Positions 22,895 through 33,148 of a DNA stretch of 64,000 bases are shown one piece after another (position 1 is the stretch's first letter; each line of letters opens with the position of its first letter). This stretch comes from Ypsolopha sequella (lineage: Eukaryota > Arthropoda > Insecta > Lepidoptera > Ypsolophidae): positions 7,412,229 to 7,476,228 of the forward strand of contig OW203988.1 in the NCBI GenBank assembly GCA_934047225.1, read 5' to 3'. Both the position numbers and the translations under genes were made by a program. The notes under the pieces are model-generated. The model saw only the letters and a list, made by a program, of their open reading frames with translations. It had not been told where the DNA came from and did no database searches.

Positions 22895-22955
22895 TTTTTG
22901 TAAAAGACGCAAAATAAAATGTAGGCTTCCTATACTAATTGATTTTGGGTTGTTC
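22895..22955 (+). repeat. Repeat fragment shared with 45810-45900
   Basis: gtaaaagacgcaaaataaaa, then taggcttcctatact and gggttgttc recur in reverse complement at 45810-45900. The TTAA MITE 22956 inserts exactly at its gttgttcTTAA end. Confidence 0.45.
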
Positions 22956-23149
22956 TTAAGAGCGGTTTTGTAGCCGGGTTGTGAAATACCCGCCTTTTTC
23001 TAATTAATCGAAACAGAACACTTCAATTCAAAATTCACTCAATAGTTATTCAACAAAACCTTATTACCTATGTATGTATGTAAGTGTTCTGTTTCGATTA
23101 ATTAGAAAAAGGCGGGTATCTCACAATCCGGCTGCGAAACCGCTCTTAA
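22956..23149. mobile_element. TTAA-flanked MITE (GAGCGGTTT ends), 194 bp
   Basis: TTAA at 22956-22959 and 23146-23149. The arms are about 68 bp: gagcggttttgtagccggg and ctaattaatcgaaacagaac, inverted at right as gttctgtttcgattaattag and ccggctgcgaaaccgctc. A related but reshuffled element lies at 61665-61990. Confidence 0.82.
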
Positions 23150-23521
23150 ATTAGGAAAGGGGCAGAAAAAAAAACGTATTTTATAAAAATGGTTATTGAA
23201 CCTTGGCTCTGACCACTTACTGAGTCTGCAGCATGAATTTGGATCAATAACTCAGTTCTAAAGTGTTGCGACATTAATTCATGCTCATAGCAGAAGCAAA
23301 ATCCAAGGTAGCCGATTGGTTGTTTACTTTAAATTATGACAAGACAGAATCTTTACTCTATAATGAGTTTGTCTTAGATAACTTCAAATGATGTTGTTTT
23401 TAACGATTTATTCTTGGTATATTATCATGTTTGTTCATTAGTTTTATTTTTATTAATATTTATATTTTTAGTAATGATTCCCTTTGTCACAGCAACATAT
23501 TTTTGATAACAAATGTTAGTG

Positions 23522-23690
23522 GCCTGGAGCCGTATTTTTGAATCGTTCGTTTTCAATTTACGTGCGAAAGTATATACCCGTCTCACGTAGCACATCAGAA
23601 CTTGTCATTGGCAAGATGAGACAGGTATATATTTTCGCACGTGAATTGAAAAAGAACGATTCAAAAATACGGCTCCTGGCCGAGTTTCGG
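23522..23690. mobile_element. Palindromic MITE
   Basis: Ends tggagccgtatttttgaatc and gattcaaaaatacggctcct. The inner arm aatttacgtgcgaaa is inverted as ttttcgcacgtgaatt. A short tggcc direct repeat flanks it. Confidence 0.65.
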
Positions 23691-23848
23691 GACCCCTGTT
23701 CAAATTGTGTGTGTTTTTATTTATGTGCAGTGTACGTATTTGTATGATATTTAAAATACTGTAATAACTTTTTTCGAAGCATTAAAACTTTTTTTACTAT
23801 ACGCATGTAAACAAAAGTCACCGTATTATATTTATAACCGAAAACTTC

Positions 23849-24040
23849 ATATCATTCAATAATCAAAACTCCATGTCATTCAATAATCAAAACTCCATGT
23901 CATTCAATAATCAAAACTACATGTCATTCAATAATCAAAACTACATGTCATTCAATAATCAAAACTACATGTCATTCAATAATCAAAACTACATGTCATT
24001 CAATAATCAAAACTACATGTCATCCAATTATCAAAATAAT
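23849..24040 (+). repeat. 24-bp tandem repeat, eight units
   Basis: Eight units of atgtcattcaataatcaaaa-ctac, the first and last degenerate, with no indels. Because 24 is divisible by 3 the array is open in one frame (MSFNNQNY per unit), but there is no promoter, splice or homology evidence for a gene. Confidence 0.85.
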
Positions 24041-24367
24041 CCTTTCATCAAGATTTTAATCAAATTTTTAGGCGTTTCATTTAACTATAGCATAATTTTT
24101 GATATTTTATTTATTATTTTTAATATAAAAAGCACATGTTTTTCAATAAGATGTTAGACATAACTTTGTGTGCCCATACATTTGCAACGTTACGCATGAA
24201 ATAATGAAATTTTGCCGGAAATGCCTAACTGCCATTAAACAATATTCGCGAAATGCCATAAATCATATTTATTTGATATCTTTAATCAAAAAACAAGAAG
24301 AACCATCTTTAGTGGTGCGTTTCGTAAACTTACACAACTATACGAGAGCGAGTATTTTTTTAAATAA

Positions 24368-24371
<4 letters not shown>

Positions 24372-24405
<34 letters not shown>

Positions 24406-24422
24406 ATATTATTATATTATAT
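24372..24422. repeat. (TA)n / (TAT)n microsatellite, Ty3/gypsy target
   Basis: A long alternating TA run grading into TTATTATAT repeats. TA repeats also continue right after the element at 29592-29600, so the Ty3/gypsy copy landed inside this microsatellite. Confidence 0.85.
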
Positions 24423-24688
24423 ATATCGGATATTAATAATGATAGGTAGGCCTTGTGGGTAACGCAGTCTTCACAATCACAATTTTAATAAACTATTACA
24501 AAAGCTAGCACGGAACGAAGGACAGTTTCAAGGTGTTTCTTGACGGACGCTCCAATGTAGACTGATCGTCCCGCCCGACCATCACCGAGACTCTGTCGAA
24601 GTGCGTCACGTCGGTAGAGGGCGTTGCAGTTGCAACCACGTGGCGCGCTTGACGTTCCGACTGGCTTCCTTTTAGACCGGATACGACA
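24423..24688 (-). repeat. 3' LTR of the Ty3/gypsy element
   Basis: Identical to 29326-29591 at an offset of 4903. No strong polypurine tract lies directly before it (the preceding bases are aggcaggacggccg). A purine-rich gaaaaaaaaacta occurs about 120 bp earlier in the element, near 24805. Confidence 0.9.
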
Positions 24689-25258
24689 CGGCCGTCCTGC
24701 CTGTACACACGTCCTCGTGTGTTACTCTAAAACAATACAAACAGGCAGCACAATATCCGATCGACCATACCTGACCCTACATCATTGATTCTACATAGAG
24801 TAGTTTTTTTTTCATTTTATTCTAATGGGTACTAGATTTACATCACAAGAATTAAACAAAGTCTGTCTTTACACTGTATTACATAATCAACTTTCTGAAT
24901 CAGGAATCAATGCACAGATTATCAAATACCACCAAATAACAACAGCTGTACAAATACAGCTCTGCAAATTTAATAATCTCCAATCAGCTAATCACAAATC
25001 AATAGCAATTCCAATGATAGTAAGTGTCACATTCGTGGCCTATAGCTATTCTAGCTCACAAACATTCGCATCCTCTCCAAGGATCGCAGAGTACCCCATA
25101 AATGACTCACTCTGGTCTTCACCAAGACCCGGCCTCCGCCAGAACCATCCGCCCATCGCGTACCCACGGATTGCTCTCCGCGAGCAAAGACCGACTTCCA
25201 ACGAGCTACGACTACGGCATGGTCTCTGGTACGGCCGACCAACCGAACTGAGCACAAC
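24689..25258 (-). other. 3' untranslated part of the Ty3/gypsy element
   Basis: A 570-bp segment between the gag-pol stop and the 3' LTR. The first 200 bases are GC-rich and contain overlapping open frames of 68-69 codons without recognisable domains. No envelope-like frame is present. Confidence 0.6.
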
Positions 25259-28200
25259 TTACTCCATCATCATAGCATCAACCTGCTCTTCAACCTCACT
25301 TTCACTTTCGGATACATCAAGTGGTATTTGACCTTCTGGCATTTTCCGTAACCTGTCATGAGCATACTTGTATGTTCGTTTACAATTTAATGATTTTAAC
25401 ACATAGCGATCTCCATCTAAAACTTCAATTACTTTAAAGGGACCTTTAAATTTTGGGTCTAATTTCGTTTGATTACGTTCTTCATTCTCAATCAAAACAA
25501 AATCACCGATAGAAAACCTATTCAGTTTTGCCTTAGTCGCGTCAAAACGTTGTTTGTCATAGTTTGCGTTTTTCTCAATCTTATCTGATGCCGATTGTCT
25601 GGCTTGATCTAGATCTATGGTCTGCTCTATATCATCGGCCATCAACTCTAGGGGACGAGCCACTTTGCCTATCATTAATTCTAGAGGACTAGCCTTAGTC
25701 ACTCTATTCATTGTGCAATTTAACGCAAGTTGGACATCTCCCAGCGCTTCCTGCCAAGATTTATCGCCGCTAGACTCTACTGCCGTCAACATTCCTTTCA
25801 AAACACTCATTATTCTCTCTACTTGACCATTCGCTCTAGATGATCCAGTTGCTATGAGATGAAGACTAATGTTTTTGGACTCGCAAAACCGTTTGAACTC
25901 ATTGCTAGCAAAGCATCGCCCTTGGTCAGCAATGATTCTTACGGGTGCACCAAATAACGCCACACTATCCTTCACTGCCTGAATGCTGCTCTTGGAATCG
26001 ATGTTCTTAGTATGGTAGAGTAGGACGTACTTAGTAAAAGCATCAATGAGTACGAACACATACTCTTTGGTATCGTTCTTGCCACTCAGCTTCCCCGTTG
26101 CGTCGATATGTATTGTGTGCCAAGGCACTGTCACCTTTGGTATTGGGTGAAGTTGGGCTTGTAATTTACCTGAATGTTTCTTGGCAATTTTGCAAGTAAC
26201 ACAGTTGTCTGTAAACTTTTTTACGTAACGACACATACCTTCAAACCAATAATGGTCGTAGAGCTTTTCTAACGTTTTTTTCCACCCAAGATGTATGAGA
26301 GATTCATGCACGTTGTTTATAACAGACCACCTCAACGCGCGGGGAACTATGGGCAAACATTTTGTCTTACCATTTCGCTGAACCTTTCTGTAGAGAACAC
26401 CTGACCTTACTTGATATGTTTTTGCAAGTTCGTCATTCATTTGTCCTTCGTTGAGGTTAGCAATTAGCTTCAGTATCTCTGCATCGCGCTCTTGTTCTGC
26501 GTGGAGCCAGTTTTCAGCAAGCTCGGCTAAGTTAATGATTTTCTGAACACACTTAACCACAGGCTCCACCTGCTGTGAAGAAAGATGATTTCTCGAGAAG
26601 AAATCTACATGTGCCATTTGCTTACCTGCTCGATACATAACATCGAAGTCGTAAGACTGAAGGAAAGCCCACCATCTGTGAACTCTCGGCGTAAGGTCAA
26701 TCTTGTTACGCGAAGACTTCAGCGAGTTACAATCGGTTACCACAACAAACTTACATCCATGTAGATATTGCCGAAAATGTTTTATGGCATTTACGACAGC
26801 GAGTGTTTCCAATTCATAAGAATGGTAACGAGATTCTGCCGGTGTTGTGCGCTTGCTGAAATAGGCAACGGCCCTTCGCTTATCATCAACAACTTGAATT
26901 AAAATCGCTCCGTATCCTTCGGCGCTGGCGTCAGTGTGAAGCTCTACTGGGTACATTGGGTCATATATCATGAGGACAGGCTCAGTTGTTAGAACCGTTA
27001 TCACTTTTTGTCTAACTTCTTCATGTTTGGCGGTCCACTCAAACTGAGTCTTACCTGACGTCAAGATATGCAGTGGGGTCATGAGACGAGAGAAGTTTGG
27101 CACGAACTGGCGAAAGTAAGAGGCTAAACCTATGAATTGCCTTACCTGCGTGACTGACTGGGGTGGAGGCAGTGCGGATAATGCCTCTACCTTGCGTTTA
27201 TTCGGTCTTATTTTACCAGCTTCGATCTCATAACCTAAGATCTCTATCCGCGTTTTTAGAAAAGAGCATTTCTTTAAGTTGAGTGAAAATCCTGCCTTAG
27301 TAAGTACATCCAGTACAATTTTGAGTCGATCTATACCTTGTTCTACATTCTCTGCAATTATGAGAACGTCGTCTACGTAAACCACGACATACGAGTATGC
27401 GAGTTCTCCTAAGGCATTCATAATCGCTCTCTGGAATACGGAAATTGAGTTGCGCAAGCCGAAAGGCATGGTGAGGTACTCATATTGACCGTCTGCTGTA
27501 ACGAACGCAGTTCGTTCGATTGATTCCTCTTGAACTGGGATTAAATGAAATCCACTTGCACAATCCAGCTTCGTAAAATAATGGGCACCATGAAGCCTCG
27601 AAATCTGGTCAATAATCAAGGGTAGTGGATAATTATCCGCCACAGTGTTGCTATTCAACTCGCGGTAATCTATACACATACGTTCAGTACCATCATGTTT
27701 TTTTACTAAGAGGGCAGGGCTCGCAAACGGTGAGCAACTCGGTCTTATTATTTTTGCACGCAACAACTCTTCTACCCTATCACGCATAATCTTACGTTCT
27801 TCTGGAGATAAACGATACGGACGTCGTTGCACAGTACGATTGGGGTTAATCAACTTTATTTCTAATTTTCCAGTTTGAACGCGGGTAGTTGGGAAACCAA
27901 CGATAAAAAAATCAGCGTAAGATTCCAACGCATTGTGCAACTCAGAAAGTCTATCTTCGGGTATATCGGTGTCGATTTTTTTAAGGTCGTTGCCCGGGGC
28001 CTTAGCTACTGGAATATTGCACGTATTTACAACACACGGCTTTGACAGGGAAAAATCTTTTGCAGTCATATTTACGCAGTAACCATTGTTCAAAATTTCT
28101 CTACCCAACATTATGTCACTTCGTAAGTAAATATCAGGCAAAACATGAAATAGGATTTCCATCGCGAATCCATTGATTTCCACTTGACTCAATATTTGCA

Positions 28201-29320
28201 ATGTGCTTACAACTTTATTATTTCCAATGCCTACTAGCGACACTACATTATTGATGCGTTTTCCGCTAAATTTATTCGCAATCCTTTCTTTCATCAGTGA
28301 ACACTCAGCACCTGAGTCATAATGAAAAACAAAATGCTCACTTAAATGATTTAGTGTTCCGGACGGGGGCTCGACCACACAAAGGTCGACACGTCGCTCT
28401 GGCCTGGAAGTAGACACGGGGGCCGCGAGGCTTGAGCAGCGCGTCGCAATGTGGCCCGGCTCGCCGCACTTGAAGCAGATGACGACCCGGCTGCTGGGAG
28501 GCTGCTGCTGACTGGCTTGAGAAGATGCTGGGGCAGGCTGCTTCTTCGAGTATAGTCCTTTAAGCCGACAGTCTGCCTGCTTGTGGCCAGGTTTTCCGCA
28601 CAAAAAGCATTTTGCCGAAGACTGTTGTAAAATCTTGGGCCTTTTTGCATTGTCGACGCCAGGTTTCGTTGTTTCTGCTGTAGCTTTCCGCTTTAGGTAT
28701 GAATAGGCCTGCAATTCTTTTTGTAACTGACCGCGTGTAGAAATTTCCGTAGTGAATGCAAGGCGGTTTAAACGGTTATCAAATTGTGCAAGGTGAGAAA
28801 GGACAACCGACACTGCAACTTGTTCTATACTCGCATCTTTCCAGCGGCTCATCAATGATGTAATTTGATGACTCGCGTAGGCTCCGTAGGTTTCATCGTC
28901 ATGCGGTTTCTCATTGTTCAGATTAATGAGGGTAGCTGCACTTGTTTCCACGCTTACAAATCTTGCAGTAAAAAGTTCTTTAAACTGCGTCCATGTCATA
29001 CCTGGGTACGAAATTTGTGCAAGCCAGGTTGACGCTGCGCCCTTCAGGGCTTTACTCAAAGTCATGATGAGTTGTCCACCTACTATAGGGTTATCGATGA
29101 AACACAAATCTGCCGTCGCGCACCAAGATCTTGCGTTTGCGTCACGTTTATCGGGATTGAACTCGGGAATAGTCACTGCACTGTTCGAACTGGGAGTTTT
29201 TAGCGCTTGAATAAGTGCACGCATTTGCGAATTTTGAATTTCGAAAAGTTCACGCCATTGTACATCACAGTTATTTTCACTATGCGCCATCTCGTTTGCT
29301 TGATCAGGTTCAGATCCCAT
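25259..29320 (-). CDS. Ty3/gypsy Gag-Pol polyprotein, 1353 aa
   Basis: A single frame fusing Gag and Pol, with no frameshift between them. Gag precedes two CCHC zinc knuckles at residues 238-251 and 282-295. The protease has DSG at 335-337. The reverse transcriptase has catalytic Asp 586 and YVDD at 648-651. RNase H starts with TDAS around 797. Integrase has the His1005/His1010/Cys1040/Cys1043 zinc site, then Asp1073, Asp1132 and Glu1168 (35 residues between the last two), and a GPF motif near 1293. The RT-RNaseH-integrase order is that of Ty3/gypsy. Start: ATG 29320 lies only 5 nt inside the 5' LTR; Met 11 (29290) is an alternative. No inactivating change is seen. Confidence 0.95.
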   Translation of the reverse strand: MGSEPDQANEMAHSENNCDVQWRELFEIQNSQMRALIQALKTPSSNSAVTIPEFNPDKRDANARSWCATADLCFIDNPIVGGQLIMTLSKALKGAASTWLAQISYPGMTWTQFKELFTARFVSVETSAATLINLNNEKPHDDETYGAYASHQITSLMSRWKDASIEQVAVSVVLSHLAQFDNRLNRLAFTTEISTRGQLQKELQAYSYLKRKATAETTKPGVDNAKRPKILQQSSAKCFLCGKPGHKQADCRLKGLYSKKQPAPASSQASQQQPPSSRVVICFKCGEPGHIATRCSSLAAPVSTSRPERRVDLCVVEPPSGTLNHLSEHFVFHYDSGAECSLMKERIANKFSGKRINNVVSLVGIGNNKVVSTLQILSQVEINGFAMEILFHVLPDIYLRSDIMLGREILNNGYCVNMTAKDFSLSKPCVVNTCNIPVAKAPGNDLKKIDTDIPEDRLSELHNALESYADFFIVGFPTTRVQTGKLEIKLINPNRTVQRRPYRLSPEERKIMRDRVEELLRAKIIRPSCSPFASPALLVKKHDGTERMCIDYRELNSNTVADNYPLPLIIDQISRLHGAHYFTKLDCASGFHLIPVQEESIERTAFVTADGQYEYLTMPFGLRNSISVFQRAIMNALGELAYSYVVVYVDDVLIIAENVEQGIDRLKIVLDVLTKAGFSLNLKKCSFLKTRIEILGYEIEAGKIRPNKRKVEALSALPPPQSVTQVRQFIGLASYFRQFVPNFSRLMTPLHILTSGKTQFEWTAKHEEVRQKVITVLTTEPVLMIYDPMYPVELHTDASAEGYGAILIQVVDDKRRAVAYFSKRTTPAESRYHSYELETLAVVNAIKHFRQYLHGCKFVVVTDCNSLKSSRNKIDLTPRVHRWWAFLQSYDFDVMYRAGKQMAHVDFFSRNHLSSQQVEPVVKCVQKIINLAELAENWLHAEQERDAEILKLIANLNEGQMNDELAKTYQVRSGVLYRKVQRNGKTKCLPIVPRALRWSVINNVHESLIHLGWKKTLEKLYDHYWFEGMCRYVKKFTDNCVTCKIAKKHSGKLQAQLHPIPKVTVPWHTIHIDATGKLSGKNDTKEYVFVLIDAFTKYVLLYHTKNIDSKSSIQAVKDSVALFGAPVRIIADQGRCFASNEFKRFCESKNISLHLIATGSSRANGQVERIMSVLKGMLTAVESSGDKSWQEALGDVQLALNCTMNRVTKASPLELMIGKVARPLELMADDIEQTIDLDQARQSASDKIEKNANYDKQRFDATKAKLNRFSIGDFVLIENEERNQTKLDPKFKGPFKVIEVLDGDRYVLKSLNCKRTYKYAHDRLRKMPEGQIPLDVSESESEVEEQVDAMMME

Positions 29321-29325
29321 TTCTG

Positions 29326-29591
29326 ATATCGGATATTAATAATGATAGGTAGGCCTTGTGGGTAACGCAGTCTTCACAATCACAATTTTAATAAACTATT
29401 ACAAAAGCTAGCACGGAACGAAGGACAGTTTCAAGGTGTTTCTTGACGGACGCTCCAATGTAGACTGATCGTCCCGCCCGACCATCACCGAGACTCTGTC
29501 GAAGTGCGTCACGTCGGTAGAGGGCGTTGCAGTTGCAACCACGTGGCGCGCTTGACGTTCCGACTGGCTTCCTTTTAGACCGGATACGACA
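29326..29591 (-). repeat. 5' LTR of the Ty3/gypsy element
   Basis: In element orientation it starts TGTCGTATCCGG and ends ATTAATATCCGATAT. A possible ATTAAA polyadenylation signal is in TTTATTAAAATTG. It matches the 3' LTR without differences that I can see. Confidence 0.9.
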
Positions 29592-29643
29592 TATATATAT
29601 AACGTGATGAGTGGTGAGTGAGACAAATACACGCTGTTTTGGA

Positions 29644-29806
29644 GCATGCAGATTTCCTCACGTTGTTTTCCTTCACCGTTCAGCAACTGGTAATACAAAT
29701 ACTGTTCACATAAATTCCGAAAAACTTACTGGTGCATGCCCAACCGGGGATCGAACCTAGATCTCAAGATTGAGAGGCCAGCGTTCTACCCCTGAGCTAC
29801 CGGCGC
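29644..29806 (-). mobile_element. tRNA-headed SINE, copy 1
   Basis: On the minus strand it starts gcgccggtagctcaggggta (A box) with gttcgatccccggttgggca (B box) and a CTC anticodon-like loop. The body ends ggtgaaggaaaacaacgtga and ggaaatctgcatgc. The head resembles tRNA-Glu. The same head and body recur at 51709-52158, so it is a SINE and not a tRNA gene. Confidence 0.75.
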
Positions 29807-30436
29807 TTTTAAATGAAATAATATAGGTAAATAAAAAATAATTGAAGTAAAAATGTAGTTTCTGTCAGACTGAATTCTTTCTTATCCACTTTACTGGAAC
29901 CTTGTCAAGTAAAATAGAGTCGTGATTTTGTGACTTACGGGTATGACAAGGTTCTGGTTAGCATAATTCAGTTTCTCAGACCACACTATTAAAAGATCAA
30001 TGGCAGCCAGTTTAAAAACGTCGTGTCATTCAACCGACCAATCAGTCATTCATTACCTCCTACAATAGGTCGATTAACTTTAATCATGTTGCGGTCTGAC
30101 GTTGTCGTAATGTGACTTTCAATTCAATATATGATAATATATAATAGTATTGTCTACCTTATGTAAAAGGAACGTGAACTATTGACCGGGAGCAAAATAA
30201 TTGTGTTGCAAGGTTCCCTTAATCCCTTCTGAACATCGTGTTAAATTGTAATGGATACTATTTTGCTGTCTCTACATATAAGTTAAGAAGGTTACTGGTT
30301 ACGTGCTAGGTCCATGTTATGCATATGTCGTGACTACAAATATAGATCTAAATCGATGCCGCCAAAAAAGCGCGCCGAAAGGGAGAGCAATGTTCTTCCT
30401 TCACAGATTTTGACTCCTACAATTTTGACTTTTATG
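29807..30436. other. Intron sequence, no gene recognised
   Basis: AT-rich with no inverted repeat or exon recognised. Confidence 0.3.
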
Positions 30437-30915
30437 TCTTAACGGGACACCTGACGCTAGAACATCAACAACACCAGGTTTTCATTGGAAGAAACTAGGT
30501 CTCTCCTCATATTGAAGAAAATATATTTGATTTATCTATCTTTTATCTAGGCAATGTATTAAGATTTATACTTTTGTAAAAAAAAAAAAATACACCCGCT
30601 TTTTTTGGTTTTCAAACGTTCGTTTCAAAAATGCGGTTAAGAGATCAACTTGTTTTTTTTTTATTAAATAAGCAATAGAAATATGAAGGGATTTTACCTA
30701 AATCCAATATTTTTTTCCCTACAAAATATTTCAGTATTAGCTAAAAACACACCAATTTGTTGTTTCGCTGCGTGATCACTAGTATTACACGTCCAAGAAA
30801 AAGAGGCCAAAGAGCTAACATATAATTGCCTCTATGAAAAGCAAATAAGGTATTTGCCATTAGACTTATTGTGCTGGACGGGTAATAAAAAAAGTTGCTA
30901 GGGTATGCCATCCTC
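30437..30915 (-). repeat. 500-bp repeat, reverse copy of 22286-22818
   Basis: It starts taacgggacacctgacgcta and ends gcatgccatcctc-like words matching the reverse complement of the 22286 copy. It is directly followed by MITE A inserted at its TTAA. Confidence 0.75.
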
Positions 30916-31320
30916 TTAAGGCGCTAAGTAAGAATAATCGACACTTTTAGAACTTGCATATCTACTTCACTGAAGAAGGTATTATTTTGATAAAACAGTA
31001 TATTATTAAAGCAGAAACGCGATAGGAGAAATTCGGCTCGATACAAATATTCATTGAAATTAGGTCTTTCTCGACACCAATTCTCCTGGTTTGACAATTT
31101 GGAATGATATATGGACTGCAATTATATTTTATTAGATGGATTGTAAAAGTATCTAGGTCTAGGACCTAGTTAAACGAAATTTTGATAGCAACTTTAGTAC
31201 ATTTTATATTAATAAAATACCGGCTTATTGCTACTTTTCCTCGAATCCGTCCCTCTCGCACTGAATATTTTTTCGCATATAGAGTAAAAGGGACGTTAAA
31301 ACTTTTACATATCGCCTTAA
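30916..31320. mobile_element. MITE A, copy 5
   Basis: TTAAGGCGCTAAG at the left and CATATCGCCTTAA at the right, with the shared internal blocks. It lacks the gggatctgttaaaac block through a short deletion near 31005. Confidence 0.78.
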
Positions 31321-31395
31321 GTCTTACAATTCCATTTAAATTTCAAACCGCTGTCAACCGTTTTCATTATAAAATGTGACACGCTTGGTTTTCAC

Positions 31396-31575
31396 AGAGT
31401 TTGATCACAAAATAACTACTTACAGAATGTTTACTCCGCATAACTAGCGAAAACAGGCGTACCCACACATAGACGCGCACGTACTACGATCTCAGAGATA
31501 CTCGGGTGAATGCCAATACGAAATTCTGCCGAGATCATCATACGTACGCGTCTATGCATGTGTGCGTCTGTTTTC
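31396..31575. mobile_element. Palindromic MITE family E, copy 1
   Basis: A left lead gatcacaaaataactactta, then the arm gcgaaaacaggcgtacccac with acatagacgcg inverted at right as cgcgtctatgcatgtgtgcg with ctgttttcgc. A second copy abuts the donor site of exon 46534-46700. Confidence 0.7.
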
Positions 31576-31699
31576 GCTCCGTCGTCGTCGAGTCGGCCTT
31601 CTGGTAGTATCTATTTTGTGGTTTGATGCACTTTCGTCAACTATGTCTGTGGTCGTGACCATATCGTAAATCGCCTTATCAATATGAAATAAGACATTT

Positions 31700-31840
31700 A
31701 AGTCTTTCAACAAATCGTCAATAGGTGCGATGATGAGCGAAGCGAGGAGAAGCGTGTTAGGTGTCTGGTGATCATATATTTGAGAGCTGAGCAAAGCGGC
31801 GCAGAGCGAGGTGACTCCTTTAGTTTTAACAGATGTCATG
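31700..31840. repeat. GAGCGAAGCGAG dispersed repeat, copy 1
   Basis: Blocks caataggtgcgatgatgagc and gaagcgaggagaagcgtgtt, then gcagagcgaggtgactcctt. Related copies at 32880-32985 and 36065-36190, and a fragment at 16383. Confidence 0.55.
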
Positions 31841-31861
31841 GTATGGCCGACTGGAATGGTG

Positions 31862-32450
31862 TAAAAAACGTACGATAAAAAACGTCACGTCATTCGTTCG
31901 GTACAAAGTGCACAACTTAAATTTGTTTTACTTGTTCAGAAGTTAAATTTGAAAAAAAAGATACTGGTCTATGGCAATTCACGCCAATAGTTCAGTATAA
32001 GTTAGATTTAGAAATCAACAGTTTGAAATTAAATGCACAATTTGTCACGATTTTGTCGAAGCAAGCTTAGAATGCTGTTTTAAGTTTGTTTCGACCAACT
32101 AATGGCTAATTGTGTATTAAATTTCAAGCTGTTGATTTATAAATCTAACTTATACTGAACTATTGCCGTGAATTGCCATAGACCAGTATCTTTTCCACAT
32201 TAAAGTTCTTAACAAGAAAAACAAAGTTAAGTTGTGCACTGCAAATAATATGTAATGTTTGTTTTATTTGTAAAAAAATGGGACAACACGAAAACCAGCG
32301 CTGTAAGTTGCTTGCAACTAGCAGTATTTGCTGAGTTTGGCCCTTTTTGCCACTTTGTTTAATTTTTTTTTCCCGTGCGTTTGTGTTTCTTTTTTGTGGC
32401 AAATAAATACTTTTCACTTTCCCTTTGTACTGAGCGACTGATGCTTAACC
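31862..32450. mobile_element. Long inverted-repeat MITE (GTGCACAAC arms), copy 1, interrupted
   Basis: Left: tcggtacaaagtgcacaac, agtataagttagatttagaa and atcaacag. Right: ctgttgatttataaatctaa, cttatactgaact and gttaagttgtgcac. The right arm is split by a 170-bp repeat (32241-32415) that also occurs at 56082-56265. The intact relative is at 49153-49463. Confidence 0.65.
32241..32415. repeat. 170-bp repeat nested in MITE
   Basis: gcaaataatatgtaatgttt, ccagcgctgtaagttgcttg, gctgagtttggccctttttg and ttttgtggcaaataa. The same blocks occur at 56082-56265, downstream of CdsA. Class unknown. Confidence 0.6.
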
Positions 32451-32879
32451 TTAAATTGTCAAACTTACTAATTGCTTAGGCGAATAGCAGTTGCATGTAG
32501 GATATAGTATAACAATAAAAAGTTATGAGCTAGGATTTGAAATCGCGGTAAAAAGTTAGTAATCTCTCTAATATTAGTATATAAATACCTAGTGGTTGAC
32601 CCGTAAAGATAACTCCTGCATAACTCGGTGCTAGCAGAGATTGATATTTAATTCTATCGCTATTAATGGTACCTGATTGGTAGGTGTTTTCCTCATATTT
32701 ACTATATAAGCAAACGGAACATTTGTATGTAAATCTCTGTAATATTTTTTTCATTTTGTTTATTTATGAATTATAAAATAGCTTCGTTATGTATAACGGC
32801 TAAATTTGGTTCAGCTGGATTGTCATTGCGTTACGTTCGGCAATCTGCTACCCAAGTTTAGATGTAATGTAAAAAGTCT

Positions 32880-32985
32880 TCAACCAAAAGTCAAAAATAG
32901 GTGCGACGACGAGCGAAGCAAGAAGTAGCGTGTTAGGTTTACATGTAGGATAAACGGAGCGAGGCGACTCCTGTAGTTTTTAACA
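32880..32985. repeat. GAGCGAAGCGAG dispersed repeat, copy 2
   Basis: aaaagtcaaaaataggtgcg, acgacgagcgaagcaagaag and tgttaggtttacatgtagga, then cggagcgaggcgactcctg. Confidence 0.55.
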
Positions 32986-33148
32986 AAATTTACAATCAAA
33001 CGTTCAATTTGACGCTGTTTTACAAAACCGCTAATCATTGACCCGCTGCATTGAATAACGCAAAACGTTATGCAATCCTGCGAAGAGCAGCTTTGTTAAA
33101 CATCTAGCGGTTTCGTAAAACCGCTGGTTTATGTAATTTGTGGAAAGC

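Larger units (their letters stand above)
24423..29591 (-). mobile_element. Complete Ty3/gypsy LTR retrotransposon
   Basis: Two LTRs of 266 bp (24423-24688 and 29326-29591) read identical throughout and bracket one intact 1353-codon gag-pol frame on the minus strand. There is a 570-bp 3' untranslated part and no env. It lies antisense in the 31-kb CdsA intron. Flanks are TA repeats, compatible with an atata 5-bp duplication although the repeat makes this ambiguous. Identical LTRs and the intact frame indicate a very recent insertion. Confidence 0.92.

Noticed and set aside
25046..25257. An extra retrotransposon gene (env or accessory) after gag-pol
   Set aside because: Only 68-69-codon overlapping frames with no signal peptide, membrane segment or motif.
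24825..25331. A + strand 168-codon frame
   Set aside because: It is antisense to the Ty3/gypsy 3' region and the end of gag-pol and has no motif.
29733..29806. A functional tRNA-Glu gene on the minus strand
   Set aside because: The anticodon stem does not pair well, and the same head with the same body recurs at 51709-52158; this is a SINE.
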